NCBI GenBank assembly: GCA_017304135.1
Contig: JAFLBB010000026.1
Location: 1-64,000 of the forward strand
Source of the DNA: Acidobacteriota bacterium
Lineage (GTDB): Bacteria > Acidobacteriota > Terriglobia > Bryobacterales > Bryobacteraceae
Direction of reading: 5' to 3'
DNA length: 64,000 nucleotides
Position 1 is the stretch's first letter. Every line of letters begins with the position of its first letter. Below are positions 38,957-47,562 of the stretch, in pieces. The notes under the pieces were generated by a model, which saw only the letters and a list, made by a program, of their open reading frames with translations, did no database searches and was not told the origin of the DNA. A program made the translations under genes and the position numbers.

Positions 38957-39694
38957 CTAGATCCCCGCATACCAGGCGTAGCCTCTCGCGCGAGCGGGCA
39001 GCTGCAAGCCATCGGTCACTGTCAGCCGGTTGATGTACTTCACGCTCTTGTAGCCGAGTTGGCGCGGCACGCGCATCCGCAGCGGTCCACCATGGCCTGT
39101 CGGCAAATCGCCTCCGTTCATCCCATAGATCACCAGCGTTTGCGGATGCAAGGCGTCCGCCATATCCACGCTGTTGCGCCAACGCTTCTGGAACGACTGG
39201 TAGGTCACGAATCGCGCCTGCGGCAGGATGCCCACAGCCGCCAGCACGTCGGACAGCACCACCCCGGTCCACTCCGCGATGAACGACCAACCCTCTTCAC
39301 ACGCCAGTTGCGTAATCTGGCTGCGCGCCGGCATGCTCTTCAACTCTGCCAGCGTAAAGGTCGCCGGCCGCGCCACCAGTCCGTCAACGCTCAACCGCCA
39401 CTCGCTGAATCCCCCCTCTTGCAGGCGCAGGAACTCCGCCTCCTGTAGCGGCTTTCCATTCGCAAAGGGACGCGCGGATATCTGGCTCCGTGTGAACTCC
39501 CGCGCCATCGTGCCATCGGTCAACAGCCGCTGCGTAGCGTAGGTCAGCGTCGCTCCAGGGCCGTAGATGTTCCCGGCGTCCGGCGGCACCAAGCCATACC
39601 GCTCAGCCAGCCGCGCCGCCACTGCGATGCCCGAGGCGCCCGCCGCCGCACCCAGTCCGGCCCTCAACCATTTCCGGCGTGATGAATTGCTCAT
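38957..39694 (-). CDS. Tat-signalled molybdopterin-dependent oxidoreductase (sulfite-oxidase fold)
   Basis: A 245-residue periplasmic enzyme of the YedY/MsrP and sulfite-oxidase fold. The RR signal is [19 protein letters not shown]. The molybdenum-ligand cysteine is in QLACEEGWSFIAEWTGV, and the GMNGGDLPTGHGGPLRMRVPRQLGYKSVKYI block binds the cofactor. GGAGGAA lies 8 bases before ATG 39692-39694, which overlaps the stop of the cytochrome b561-type gene (ATGA). The partner is presumably the electron route. Substrate is open: methionine sulfoxide, sulfite or another oxo compound. Confidence 0.88.
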   Translation of the reverse strand: MSNSSRRKWLRAGLGAAAGASGIAVAARLAERYGLVPPDAGNIYGPGATLTYATQRLLTDGTMAREFTRSQISARPFANGKPLQEAEFLRLQEGGFSEWRLSVDGLVARPATFTLAELKSMPARSQITQLACEEGWSFIAEWTGVVLSDVLAAVGILPQARFVTYQSFQKRWRNSVDMADALHPQTLVIYGMNGGDLPTGHGGPLRMRVPRQLGYKSVKYINRLTVTDGLQLPARARGYAWYAGI

Positions 39695-40452
39695 GCCTGG
39701 TTCCTCCCCTCTGCTCCACCGCCCGTGATCATCGCCCCCACCCTCTTGCTGAACCCCGCGCGCCACACCATCGCCACGTGGCCAACCGAAAAGAGCACCA
39801 GGTACCACATCGCGAAAAAGTGAATCGTGCGCGCCGATTGGTGTCCGCCCAGGATCGTTACCGTACTGGGGAATGCCGATGTGAAGCCCGGCGACATCGC
39901 CAATCCCGACCAGATCATCAAGGGCATCGCGACGAACACCACGCTCAAATAGGAGAGCCGCTGCAGCACGTTGTACGACCACGCCGTATCCGCGCCTGGC
40001 CGCTCGAATCGAAGGTGCTCCCGGATGGCTGCTGAAAGCGGCTTCCAGCCGAGATCACCACGCGCAGGCAGCAAGTGAACGCGGAAGTGCCACGTGAACA
40101 GCCCCCAGAGCACATAGAGCAGCCCCGTCAACACAACCAACCAGGCAGCCTGAAAATGCAGGGAACGGCTCCAGCCGTTCTGATCCGGCAATACGTAATC
40201 GTAAGCGGTGGGCACCGTGTCGCGCGAAGCTGGAATCGGCAGCACAAATAGCGGAGCCGTGTTGACGTTCCCCTCTTCGCCCCAATAGAACCTCGGATGC
40301 GAGATCACAAGCTCCATCCCGCTCACAAGCAAAGCGACGAAGCAAAGCGCCGTGATCCAATGCGTCACCCGGACAAGGGCGGCATGACGTGGCGCCGCCA
40401 TCGGCGTTGCGCCCGCAGACGGAATTCCAGCGGCCCAGGCGGTATCTGCCAT
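39691..40452 (-). CDS. cytochrome b561-type membrane subunit
   Basis: A 253-residue di-haem cytochrome of the bacterial b561/Ni-hydrogenase b-subunit type. Membrane helices with candidate haem histidines occur at HAALVRVTHWITALCFVALL, SLHFQAAWLVVLTGLLYVL, LQRLSYLSVVFVAMPLMIW and ARTIHFFAMWYLVLFSVGH. It overlaps the molybdopterin enzyme gene by 4 bases and should move electrons between the quinone pool and that enzyme, as in MsrPQ-like pairs. There is no Shine-Dalgarno; TACGAT lies exactly 6 bases before ATG 40450-40452. Confidence 0.88.
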   Translation of the reverse strand: MADTAWAAGIPSAGATPMAAPRHAALVRVTHWITALCFVALLVSGMELVISHPRFYWGEEGNVNTAPLFVLPIPASRDTVPTAYDYVLPDQNGWSRSLHFQAAWLVVLTGLLYVLWGLFTWHFRVHLLPARGDLGWKPLSAAIREHLRFERPGADTAWSYNVLQRLSYLSVVFVAMPLMIWSGLAMSPGFTSAFPSTVTILGGHQSARTIHFFAMWYLVLFSVGHVAMVWRAGFSKRVGAMITGGGAEGRNQA

Positions 40453-40458
40453 CCGGGG

Positions 40459-40464
40459 ATCGTA
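40459..40464 (-). promoter_or_regulatory. -10-like TACGAT, leaderless start of cytochrome b561-type gene
   Basis: TACGAT (minus strand) is 6 bases from the ATG of the gene ending at 40452, which would put the first transcribed base at or next to the start codon. It mirrors the arrangement of the divergent gene at 40517. Confidence 0.5.
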
Positions 40465-40504
40465 CCACCTCTGTCACTCGAGCGCTGCCCGCCAGCGCCA
40501 CTGA

Positions 40505-40510
40505 TACCAT
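40505..40510 (+). promoter_or_regulatory. -10-like TACCAT, leaderless start of oxidoreductase gene
   Basis: TACCAT is 6 bases from the GTG at 40517 and no ribosome site lies between. Together with TACGAT on the other strand it fills a divergent region of only 64 bases. Confidence 0.5.
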
Positions 40511-40516
40511 AACCCC

Positions 40517-43500
40517 GTGAAGCTCACTGACCGGTTCACAGCCGAATCCGGCCACCATTACCTCACCGGCATCCAGGCCCTCGTCCGCCTGCCCATGGAC
40601 CAGATGCGCCTCGACCGCCGCGCCCGCCTCCGCACCGGCGCCTACATCACCGGCTACGAAGGCTCCCCGCTCGGCGGCTACGACATGGCGCTGGCCCGCG
40701 TCACTCGCCTCCTTGCCGAACTCGACATCCACTTCCGCCCCGCCGTCAACGAAGACCTCGCCGCCACCGCCGTCCTCGGCACGCAAATCCTCTCCGCCGC
40801 CGGACCTGCCCGCGTCGATGGCGTCGTCGGCATCTGGTACGGCAAAGGTCCCGGCGTCGACCGCTCCGGCGATGCCCTGCGCCACGCCAACCTCGCCGGC
40901 ACCTCCGGCCTCTCCGCCGCCCTCGTCCTCGCCGGCGACGACCACGCCTGCAAAAGCTCCTCCATCCCGCATCACTCCGACTTCAGCCTCCTCAACGTCG
41001 GCATCCCCATCCTCCAACCCGGCACGCCACAAGAGATCCTCGACTTCGGCCTCTATGCCATCGCCCTCTCGCGCCACTCCGGCGCCTGGACCTCGCTCAA
41101 ACTCGTCACCAACACCTGCGACGGCGGCGGCACGGTGGACGTCGCCCTCGACCGCCACTCGTTCACGATTCCCGAGGGCTATCGCAAGGTCTCCAGCGGC
41201 CTGCTCGTTCCCACCGTCGCCAACAGCCTCGAAGTGGAAGCCTATGTCCGTCGCATGGACGCCGTGCGCGCCTTCCACGACCTCAACCCAATCGACCGCA
41301 TCCACGGCGCCGCCAACGCGCGCTTCGGCATCGCCGCCGCCGGCAAGGCGTACCATGACCTCCGCCAGGCCCTCGACGATCTCGGCTTCGACGAAGCCGC
41401 CCTGCGCGCACTCGGCATCCGCATTGCGCAATACGCCATCACCTATCCCGTCTCCGCCTCCTTCACGCGCGACTTCGCCGCCGGCCTCGAAACGCTGCTC
41501 GTGATCGAAGAAAAACGCAGCTTCCTCGAACTGCAAATCAAGGACGCCCTCTTCAACTCCGCCCCGCGCCCCACCGTCATCGGCAAGCTCGATGCCTCAG
41601 GCCAGCCGCTCGTTCCTCTCACCGGCGAACTCGACCCCGACCTCATCGCCCGCCTTCTACTGCGCTGTCTTCCTGCGCTGCCCGCTGAACTCGATGCCCG
41701 TGCCCGCCGCCGCATCGCCGCCCTCGATGCCGCCGCCGCGCTCGTCACTCCCGCCGCTACCATTCGCACGCCCAACTACTGCCCCGGCTGCCCGCACAAC
41801 CGCAGCACTCTGCTCCTCGATGGCCAGATCTCCGGTGGCGGCATCGGCTGTCACGGCATGGGCATGCTGCTCGGCGAAGTGCATCGCGGCTACGAGTTCG
41901 CTGCCCAGATGGGTTCCGAAGGCGCCGCCTGGATCGGCATGTCGCCCTTCACCGAACGCCGCCACATCTTCCAGAACATGGGCGACGGCACGCTCTTCCA
42001 CTCCGGCTTCCTCGCCATCGAAGCCGCCGTCGCCGCCGGCGTCAACATCACCTACCGCATCCTCTACAACGGCCATGTCGCCATGACCGGCGGCCAGGAT
42101 GCCATCGGCGCCATCCCCATCCCCGCCCTTACGCGCAAGCTCGAAGCCGAAGGCGTGAAGCGCACCATCATCCTCGCCGAAGACACATCGAGCTACTACG
42201 ATCAGCCCCTCGCCGCCAACACCATCCTGCGCGACCGCTCGGCGCTTGAGCAGACCCTCCGCGAACTGGAACAGGTCGAAGGCGTCTCCATCCTCATCTA
42301 TGACCAGGAGTGCGCCGCTGAGAAACGCCGCAAGCGCTCGCGCGGCATCTACGCCGAGCCCTCCTCGCGCCTCGTCATCCACCCCCGCGTGTGCGAAGGC
42401 TGCGGCGACTGCCTGCGCCAGTCCAACTGCATGAGCCTCGTGCCCCAGCAAACGCCCTACGGTGAGCGCATGGCCATCCACCAGTCCTCCTGCAACAAGG
42501 ATGAATCCTGCGCGCTCGGTGACTGCCCCAGCTTCGTTCGCATTCATCTCAAACCAGGTGGCGGTCCGCGCCGCACAGCGCTCAACGTCGTACCCAAGTT
42601 CGACCCGCCACCGCCCCTACCTTCACCCATGCTTGATGCCCCGTGGCGCATGCTCGCCCCCGGCATCGGCGGCGCCGGCGTTGTCACCATCAACGCCATC
42701 CTCGCCGCCGCGGCCACGATGCAGGGCCTCCACGCCACCACGCTCGATCAGACCGGGCTCGCCCAAAAAGGCGGCGCCGTCGTTTCGCACCTCACCCTGA
42801 CGCGCGCCGCCTCCAGCCCTCCGCCGCGCATCAACGCCGCCAACACCCATCTCCTGCTGGCCTACGATCCCCTCGGTGCGGCCAGCGCCGCCAACCTGCC
42901 ACTGCTCACCGCGGCCCTCACCCGCGCCGTCGTCAACACCGCGCTCACCCCCACCGCCGCCAGCCTGCGCACTCGCTTCGTTCTCTTCGGCGAACCCGAT
43001 CCCGTCACGCCGCTCAACACGATTGTTTCAAACACACAGTCGCAAATCTGTTTCGACGCCACCGCGCTCGCCGAAACGCACTTCGGCTCCCACATGTTCG
43101 CCAACATGATCCTGCTTGGCGCGGCCCTCCAGGAAGGTCTCATCCCGCTCCCTCTCGCCGCCATCGAATCGGCCATCCGCCTGAACAACGTCGATGCCGA
43201 GCGCAACCTCGCCGCGCTTGCCTGCGGCCGCGATTGGCGCCGCCAGGCTGCCCCGCGTGAATCCGCGCCGCCCGCCGAACTCACCCACGAACAGCGCCTG
43301 GCTGAACTCACCGCTTATCAAAACGCCGCCTGGGCCGCCCGCTACGACGCGCTCATCCAACGCGTCCGCGCCGCCCGCCCCGAGCTTGCCCCCACCGTCG
43401 AGCAGGCCCTCTTCACACTCATGACGTATAAGGACGAGTACGAAGTCGCCCGGCTGCTCCTGCTGCCTGAATTCACCGCGCAACTCACCGCCGATTGGCA

Positions 43501-43885
43501 CCAGATCGAGCGCGTTGAGTTCCTGCTCCATCCGCCCCTGCTGCGCCGTTGGGGCCTCTCGCGCAAGATGAAACTTGGCCCCAGCGCCCGCCCCCTGCTC
43601 GCCCTCCTCGCCTCACTCAAGTTCCTCCGCGGCGGCCCGCTCGACCTCTTCGGCGCCACCGCCCATCGCTGCCGCGAACGCGCCCTCATCACCTGGTACG
43701 AAGACATCATCCAGCGCCTTCTCACTGCGCCCTCCACCCCTGCCGCCGCCGAACTCGCCGCACTGCCGCTCACCATCCGCGGCTACGAGTCGCTGAAGGA
43801 CCGCCACATCGAAACCGCCCGCGCCCGCGCCGTCACGATTCTGGAACAAATCAACTCCCCTAGCGAGCTTTCCCTTTCGACATAA
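40517..43885 (+). CDS. indolepyruvate:ferredoxin oxidoreductase-like fused enzyme
   Basis: A 1,122-residue thiamine-diphosphate enzyme predicted to decarboxylate a 2-oxoacid oxidatively to an acyl-CoA with reduction of ferredoxin. It joins what are separate subunits elsewhere: pyrimidine-binding domain (about residues 20-390, ITGYEGSPLGGYD), TDP-binding domain (about 430-640, NYCPGCPHNRSTLL, GGGIGCHGMGMLLGE), a 4Fe-4S segment (about 640-700, CEGCGDCLRQSNC with further Cys groups), a gamma-type domain (about 725-930, IGGAGVVTINAIL) and a C-terminal domain (about 950-1,110). GTG start at 40517. Aromatic or branched 2-oxoacids are the likely substrates. Confidence 0.9.
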   Translation: MKLTDRFTAESGHHYLTGIQALVRLPMDQMRLDRRARLRTGAYITGYEGSPLGGYDMALARVTRLLAELDIHFRPAVNEDLAATAVLGTQILSAAGPARVDGVVGIWYGKGPGVDRSGDALRHANLAGTSGLSAALVLAGDDHACKSSSIPHHSDFSLLNVGIPILQPGTPQEILDFGLYAIALSRHSGAWTSLKLVTNTCDGGGTVDVALDRHSFTIPEGYRKVSSGLLVPTVANSLEVEAYVRRMDAVRAFHDLNPIDRIHGAANARFGIAAAGKAYHDLRQALDDLGFDEAALRALGIRIAQYAITYPVSASFTRDFAAGLETLLVIEEKRSFLELQIKDALFNSAPRPTVIGKLDASGQPLVPLTGELDPDLIARLLLRCLPALPAELDARARRRIAALDAAAALVTPAATIRTPNYCPGCPHNRSTLLLDGQISGGGIGCHGMGMLLGEVHRGYEFAAQMGSEGAAWIGMSPFTERRHIFQNMGDGTLFHSGFLAIEAAVAAGVNITYRILYNGHVAMTGGQDAIGAIPIPALTRKLEAEGVKRTIILAEDTSSYYDQPLAANTILRDRSALEQTLRELEQVEGVSILIYDQECAAEKRRKRSRGIYAEPSSRLVIHPRVCEGCGDCLRQSNCMSLVPQQTPYGERMAIHQSSCNKDESCALGDCPSFVRIHLKPGGGPRRTALNVVPKFDPPPPLPSPMLDAPWRMLAPGIGGAGVVTINAILAAAATMQGLHATTLDQTGLAQKGGAVVSHLTLTRAASSPPPRINAANTHLLLAYDPLGAASAANLPLLTAALTRAVVNTALTPTAASLRTRFVLFGEPDPVTPLNTIVSNTQSQICFDATALAETHFGSHMFANMILLGAALQEGLIPLPLAAIESAIRLNNVDAERNLAALACGRDWRRQAAPRESAPPAELTHEQRLAELTAYQNAAWAARYDALIQRVRAARPELAPTVEQALFTLMTYKDEYEVARLLLLPEFTAQLTADWHQIERVEFLLHPPLLRRWGLSRKMKLGPSARPLLALLASLKFLRGGPLDLFGATAHRCRERALITWYEDIIQRLLTAPSTPAAAELAALPLTIRGYESLKDRHIETARARAVTILEQINSPSELSLST

Positions 43886-43926
43886 ACCCTCCATCCGCCA
43901 TTCATCCGCAATTCAAACATCGTCCG

Positions 43927-43932
43927 TATAAC
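43927..43932 (+). promoter_or_regulatory. -10-like TATAAC for the glycolipid operon
   Basis: TATAAC lies 7 bases before ATG 43940, in a short AT-rich gap (43886-43939) after the oxidoreductase gene. No ribosome site is present, so this probably starts a leaderless mRNA for the five-gene operon 43940-49928. Confidence 0.45.
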
Positions 43933-43939
43933 TTGTTTG

Positions 43940-45742
43940 ATGCGCCTCTCCACGGAACGTCCGCTCCAGGCTACAGACGTTCTCGGCAGCTGGCTGCCCG
44001 GCGCTCCGCCCTTTGCTGGCCGCCTGATTGAACGCCTCCTTGGCGTCGATCGCCTCATCGAGTTGTACGCCTCCGCCGAGCGCGATCCGCATAAGTCGCT
44101 CTTCTCCGCCCTGCTCGCCCAACTATCCGCTCATTGCGATGTCGAGCAGGAAGAACTGAACCGCATCCCCACACAAGGCCCGGTGGTGGTGGTCTCCAAT
44201 CATCCTTTCGGCATGCTGGACGGCGTCGCCCTCGGCGCGATTCTTGTCGGCCTGCGCCCGGACGCCCGCCTGCTGGCCAACCGCATGCTCGGCATCGCCC
44301 CCGGCTTTGCCCGCCACTGCGTCTTCGTCGATCCGTTCGGCACCCGCCATTCGACCGTCTCCAACGTCCGCGCCTACCGCGAGGCCACCCGCTTCCTCAC
44401 CAACGGCGGGCTGCTCGGCGTCTTCCCCGCCGGCGAAGTCGCCTCCTGGGATCCCGCGCGGCAATCCATCGTGGAGCGCCCCTGGTCGCCCGCCATCGCC
44501 GCGCTCATCCGCCGCACGGGCGCCACGGTGGTCCCCGTCCATTTCGAGGGCGCCAACAGCCTGCCATTCCATCTCCTCGGCATGGTCCATCCTTTTCTGC
44601 GCACGGCTCGCCTGCCGCACGAGTTCTTCAACAAGGCCGGCCAGACCATCCGCCTGCGCATTGGCCATCCCATCGCTCCAGCCAAGCTGGCCACGTTCGA
44701 CACCGACGTCGACGCCATCCAATACCTGCGTTGGCGCACCGAGTTGCTCTCGCATCGCCGCACCATCTCCATCCGCTCTGCCCCGCAACGCCAGGCGCCC
44801 CTGGCCACCCCCATGTCCCCCACGGCGCTGCGCCGCGAACTCGATGCCCTGCCCGTCGACGCCACGGTCGAGGCCAACTCCGGCTGGCGCGTCATCATCT
44901 CAACGGCCCAACCCATGCCTCTCGTCATGCAGGAAATCGGCCGCCTGCGCGAACTCACCTTCCGTGCCGCCGGCGAAGGCACCGGCCGGCCCGCCGACCT
45001 CGACCGCTTCGATCCCCACTACCTTCATCTCGTCCTCTGGAATGAGGCCGATCAGCGCATCGCCGGCGGTTACCGCCTCGGCCTCACGCCGGATCTGCTG
45101 GCAAGCGGCGGTGTTCGCGCTTTATATACGAGCACGCTGTTCCACTTCGACCCTCGCTTCTTCTCCCACATCGGCCCGGCCGTCGAACTGGGCCGCAGCT
45201 TCGTCCACCCGGCCTACCAGAAACAATTCGCCCCGCTCCTGTTGTTGTGGAAAGGCATCGGCGCCTGGCTCGCCCGCCACCCTGAAGCGCCCGTCCTCTT
45301 CGGAGCCGTCAGCATCAGCAACGAATACACCGACGCCAGCCGCCGCCTCATCGTCGAATACAGCCGAGCCCAGATTGACCGCGACCCACTCTCTCGCCTC
45401 GTGCGCCCGCGCTGCCCGTTCCGCCCCCAGTTCCACACCCGCCTTGACACCGCAGCCCTGCGCCGCTTCGCCCAAACTCTCGACGACCTGCAAGCCCCGC
45501 TCGCCGATCTCGAACGCGATGGCAAGGGCGTGCCCGTCCTCCTTCGTCAATACGCCAAGCTCGGCGGACGCCTCCTCGGCTACCACGTCGATTCGCGCTT
45601 CTCCAACACCCTCGATGGCCTCATCCTGGTCGATCTCCGCCAATCCGAACCACAATCCCTGGAACGCTACATGACCCGCGCCGGCGCGGCCTCCTTCCTC
45701 GCCTATCACGCCAACTCCTCCGCCCCGAGGCTTGCAGGGTGA
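43940..45742 (+). CDS. OlsF-like bifunctional acyltransferase (ornithine-lipid type)
   Basis: A 600-residue fusion. The N-terminal half is a PlsC-like glycerolipid acyltransferase (about residues 75-275) with SNHPFGMLDG (His88, Asp94; this His-x5-Asp spacing is usual in haemolysin-like relatives) and GGLLGVFPAGEVASWD. The C-terminal half (about 320-575) is a GNAT-like domain of the OlsB/haemolysin type (RELTFRAAGEGTGRPADLDRFDPHYLHLVLW). This order matches OlsF, which makes ornithine lipid by N-acylation then O-acylation. Other amino-acid lipids are possible. ATG 43940 follows an alternative TTG at 43937. It heads an operon with two glycosyltransferases. Confidence 0.82.
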   Translation: MRLSTERPLQATDVLGSWLPGAPPFAGRLIERLLGVDRLIELYASAERDPHKSLFSALLAQLSAHCDVEQEELNRIPTQGPVVVVSNHPFGMLDGVALGAILVGLRPDARLLANRMLGIAPGFARHCVFVDPFGTRHSTVSNVRAYREATRFLTNGGLLGVFPAGEVASWDPARQSIVERPWSPAIAALIRRTGATVVPVHFEGANSLPFHLLGMVHPFLRTARLPHEFFNKAGQTIRLRIGHPIAPAKLATFDTDVDAIQYLRWRTELLSHRRTISIRSAPQRQAPLATPMSPTALRRELDALPVDATVEANSGWRVIISTAQPMPLVMQEIGRLRELTFRAAGEGTGRPADLDRFDPHYLHLVLWNEADQRIAGGYRLGLTPDLLASGGVRALYTSTLFHFDPRFFSHIGPAVELGRSFVHPAYQKQFAPLLLLWKGIGAWLARHPEAPVLFGAVSISNEYTDASRRLIVEYSRAQIDRDPLSRLVRPRCPFRPQFHTRLDTAALRRFAQTLDDLQAPLADLERDGKGVPVLLRQYAKLGGRLLGYHVDSRFSNTLDGLILVDLRQSEPQSLERYMTRAGAASFLAYHANSSAPRLAG

Positions 45743-46233
45743 ACTTCCAGCACTGGAACTACAAGTCGGCACTGTTCAGCTCCACCATCCGCGCCCTCCT
45801 CTTCCTGCTCGCCAACCTGCGTTCCGGCTGGCACGCGGCCACCGGCGCCATGCTCGCCGAGTTCATCTACCGAGCCATCACGGCCGGCTTTTACGGCGCC
45901 CTCACACAATCGTTCCGGCGTGTCCAACCGCCCTGGAAAGGCACGCTTGGCGCGCTCCTCATCGTGCCGATCATCACGCACGGCATCGAGTTCACCATCC
46001 ACTACCTGCGCGGTACGCCCAATCTGAAAACCTCCATGATCGCCTCCCTCTGCTTCACCCTGGTTTCCACCAGCTTCAACCTGTTCGCCATGCGCCGCGG
46101 CGCGCTCGTGAGCGGACGCGACGCATGGTCCATCTCTGACGACATGCGCGCCCTTCCTGCACTCATCGCCGGCTTCCTCGGCGCCGGTCCGCTCTGGCTC
46201 TGGCGCTGCGCGGCACGAAAGCCCGCCCGATGA
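45739..46233 (+). CDS. membrane protein of the glycolipid operon
   Basis: A 164-residue membrane protein of no recognised family with about three to four hydrophobic segments (ALLFLLANL, GTLGALLIVPIITHGIEFTI, MIASLCFTLVSTSFNLFAM, ALIAGFLGAGPLWLW). The start is GTG at 45739, overlapping the acyltransferase stop, and its own stop overlaps the next ATG (ATGA). Tight coupling on both sides means it probably works with the lipid or sugar enzymes, perhaps as a membrane partner or transporter. Confidence 0.7.
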   Translation: MNFQHWNYKSALFSSTIRALLFLLANLRSGWHAATGAMLAEFIYRAITAGFYGALTQSFRRVQPPWKGTLGALLIVPIITHGIEFTIHYLRGTPNLKTSMIASLCFTLVSTSFNLFAMRRGALVSGRDAWSISDDMRALPALIAGFLGAGPLWLWRCAARKPAR

Positions 46234-47528
46234 AGACACTCCATTTCACCAATGCCTGGCATGAGCGCTCCGGCGGCATCCGCACCTTCTACCTTCAGCT
46301 CATGCGCCACGCGCCCGCGCACAACCACGAAATGTGCATGGTTGTACCCGCCGCCCAAGACGGTATCGAAGAGATCAACGCCCACGCCCGCGTCCGCTAC
46401 CTGCGCGCCTGGCCTGCGCCGTTCAACCGCGCCTACCGCATGCTCGCCCCGCAAAGCTACCTCACGCCGCGTTCCCCCATCGTCCGCATCCTCAATGAGG
46501 AATCGCCCGACCTCATCGAGATCTGCGACAAATACTCGCTGCCCTACCTCGGCGGCCTCATCCGCATCGGCATGCTGCCCGGCTACCGCGCGCGCCCCAC
46601 CGTCACTGCCCTCTCTTGTGAACGGCTCGATGAAAACGTCGCCGCCTACCTTGGCCTGGGCCCCTCGGCCAGCGCCCTCGCCCCGCACCTTCTGCGCTGG
46701 CTCTACTTCCCCCTCGCCGATCATCACATCGCCGTCAGCCGCCACACCGCCGGCGAACTGCACGAGGTCTCCAACGGCCACAAAGTCACGCGCGGCCTTT
46801 GGCTGGGCCCCATGGGCGTTGACCTTGACACCTTCTCTCCCTCCCTGCGCACTCGCCCCCATGCTTCCGGCGGCGAGGCGAACCTGCTCTACGCCGGCCG
46901 GCTCGTTCCGGAAAAGAACACGCGACTTCTGCTGGATACCATGGCCCGGCTCGGCGACACTATCCGCGCCCGCCTCTTCGTTGCCGGCGATGGCATTCTG
47001 CGCCCTCAGTTGGAGCGCGCCGCCGCCACGCTTGCCCCCGGCCGCGTTGTGTTCCTGGGCCACGTCGCCTCACGCCAGGAACTGGCCCGCCTCATCGCCA
47101 ACGCCGATGCCTTCCTCCATCCCAATCCGCGCGAACCGTTCGGCATAGCCCCGCTGGAAGCCATGGCTTCGGGCACCCCTCTCGTTGCGCCCACCACGGG
47201 CGGCGTTACCACCTACGCCCACTCGGGCAACGCCTGGCTTAGTGAGCCCACCGGCGATGCGTTCGCTTCCGCCATCCGCTCCATTCTCTTTGAGCCCGGG
47301 GACCGCCAGCGCCGCGTCGCCGAAGCCCTGCTCACCGCCTCGCGCTTCGGCTGGCCCGACGCCGCGGCCCATTTCTTCCGCCTCTACGCCGCCCTCCATG
47401 CCATCCGCCTCGGATCTTCCCCGGAACATTTTCCACCTGCTTTGTTTTATTCCACGACACACCGCTCCTGTTTCGACGCTGCAGGCCTGGCGCGCAGCGG
47501 TCTTTACAACAAATTCACCGGGAAATGA
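46230..47528 (+). CDS. GT4-type glycosyltransferase
   Basis: A 432-residue GT-B glycosyltransferase transferring a sugar from a nucleotide donor, probably to a lipid acceptor. The N-terminal acceptor domain begins LHFTNAWHERSGGIRTFYLQ. The donor half has YAGRLVPEKNTRLLLDTMA and the EPFGIAPLEAMASGTPLVAP motif with the family glutamates. The C-terminal 35 residues beyond the GT-B core are unusual and end near a short AT-rich stretch. It overlaps the preceding gene by 4 bases. Confidence 0.88.
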   Translation: MKTLHFTNAWHERSGGIRTFYLQLMRHAPAHNHEMCMVVPAAQDGIEEINAHARVRYLRAWPAPFNRAYRMLAPQSYLTPRSPIVRILNEESPDLIEICDKYSLPYLGGLIRIGMLPGYRARPTVTALSCERLDENVAAYLGLGPSASALAPHLLRWLYFPLADHHIAVSRHTAGELHEVSNGHKVTRGLWLGPMGVDLDTFSPSLRTRPHASGGEANLLYAGRLVPEKNTRLLLDTMARLGDTIRARLFVAGDGILRPQLERAAATLAPGRVVFLGHVASRQELARLIANADAFLHPNPREPFGIAPLEAMASGTPLVAPTTGGVTTYAHSGNAWLSEPTGDAFASAIRSILFEPGDRQRRVAEALLTASRFGWPDAAAHFFRLYAALHAIRLGSSPEHFPPALFYSTTHRSCFDAAGLARSGLYNKFTGK

Positions 47529-47562
47529 TGTAAGCGTAACGCCCCTCCTTCATCCTCATCCC

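Noticed and set aside
40055-41536. Minus-strand open frame of 493 codons, and similar long frames at 3437-4918 and 23427-25238
   Set aside because: All are antisense to well-supported genes (oxidoreductase, argJ, glycoside-hydrolase-like proteins) and contain no recognisable domain.
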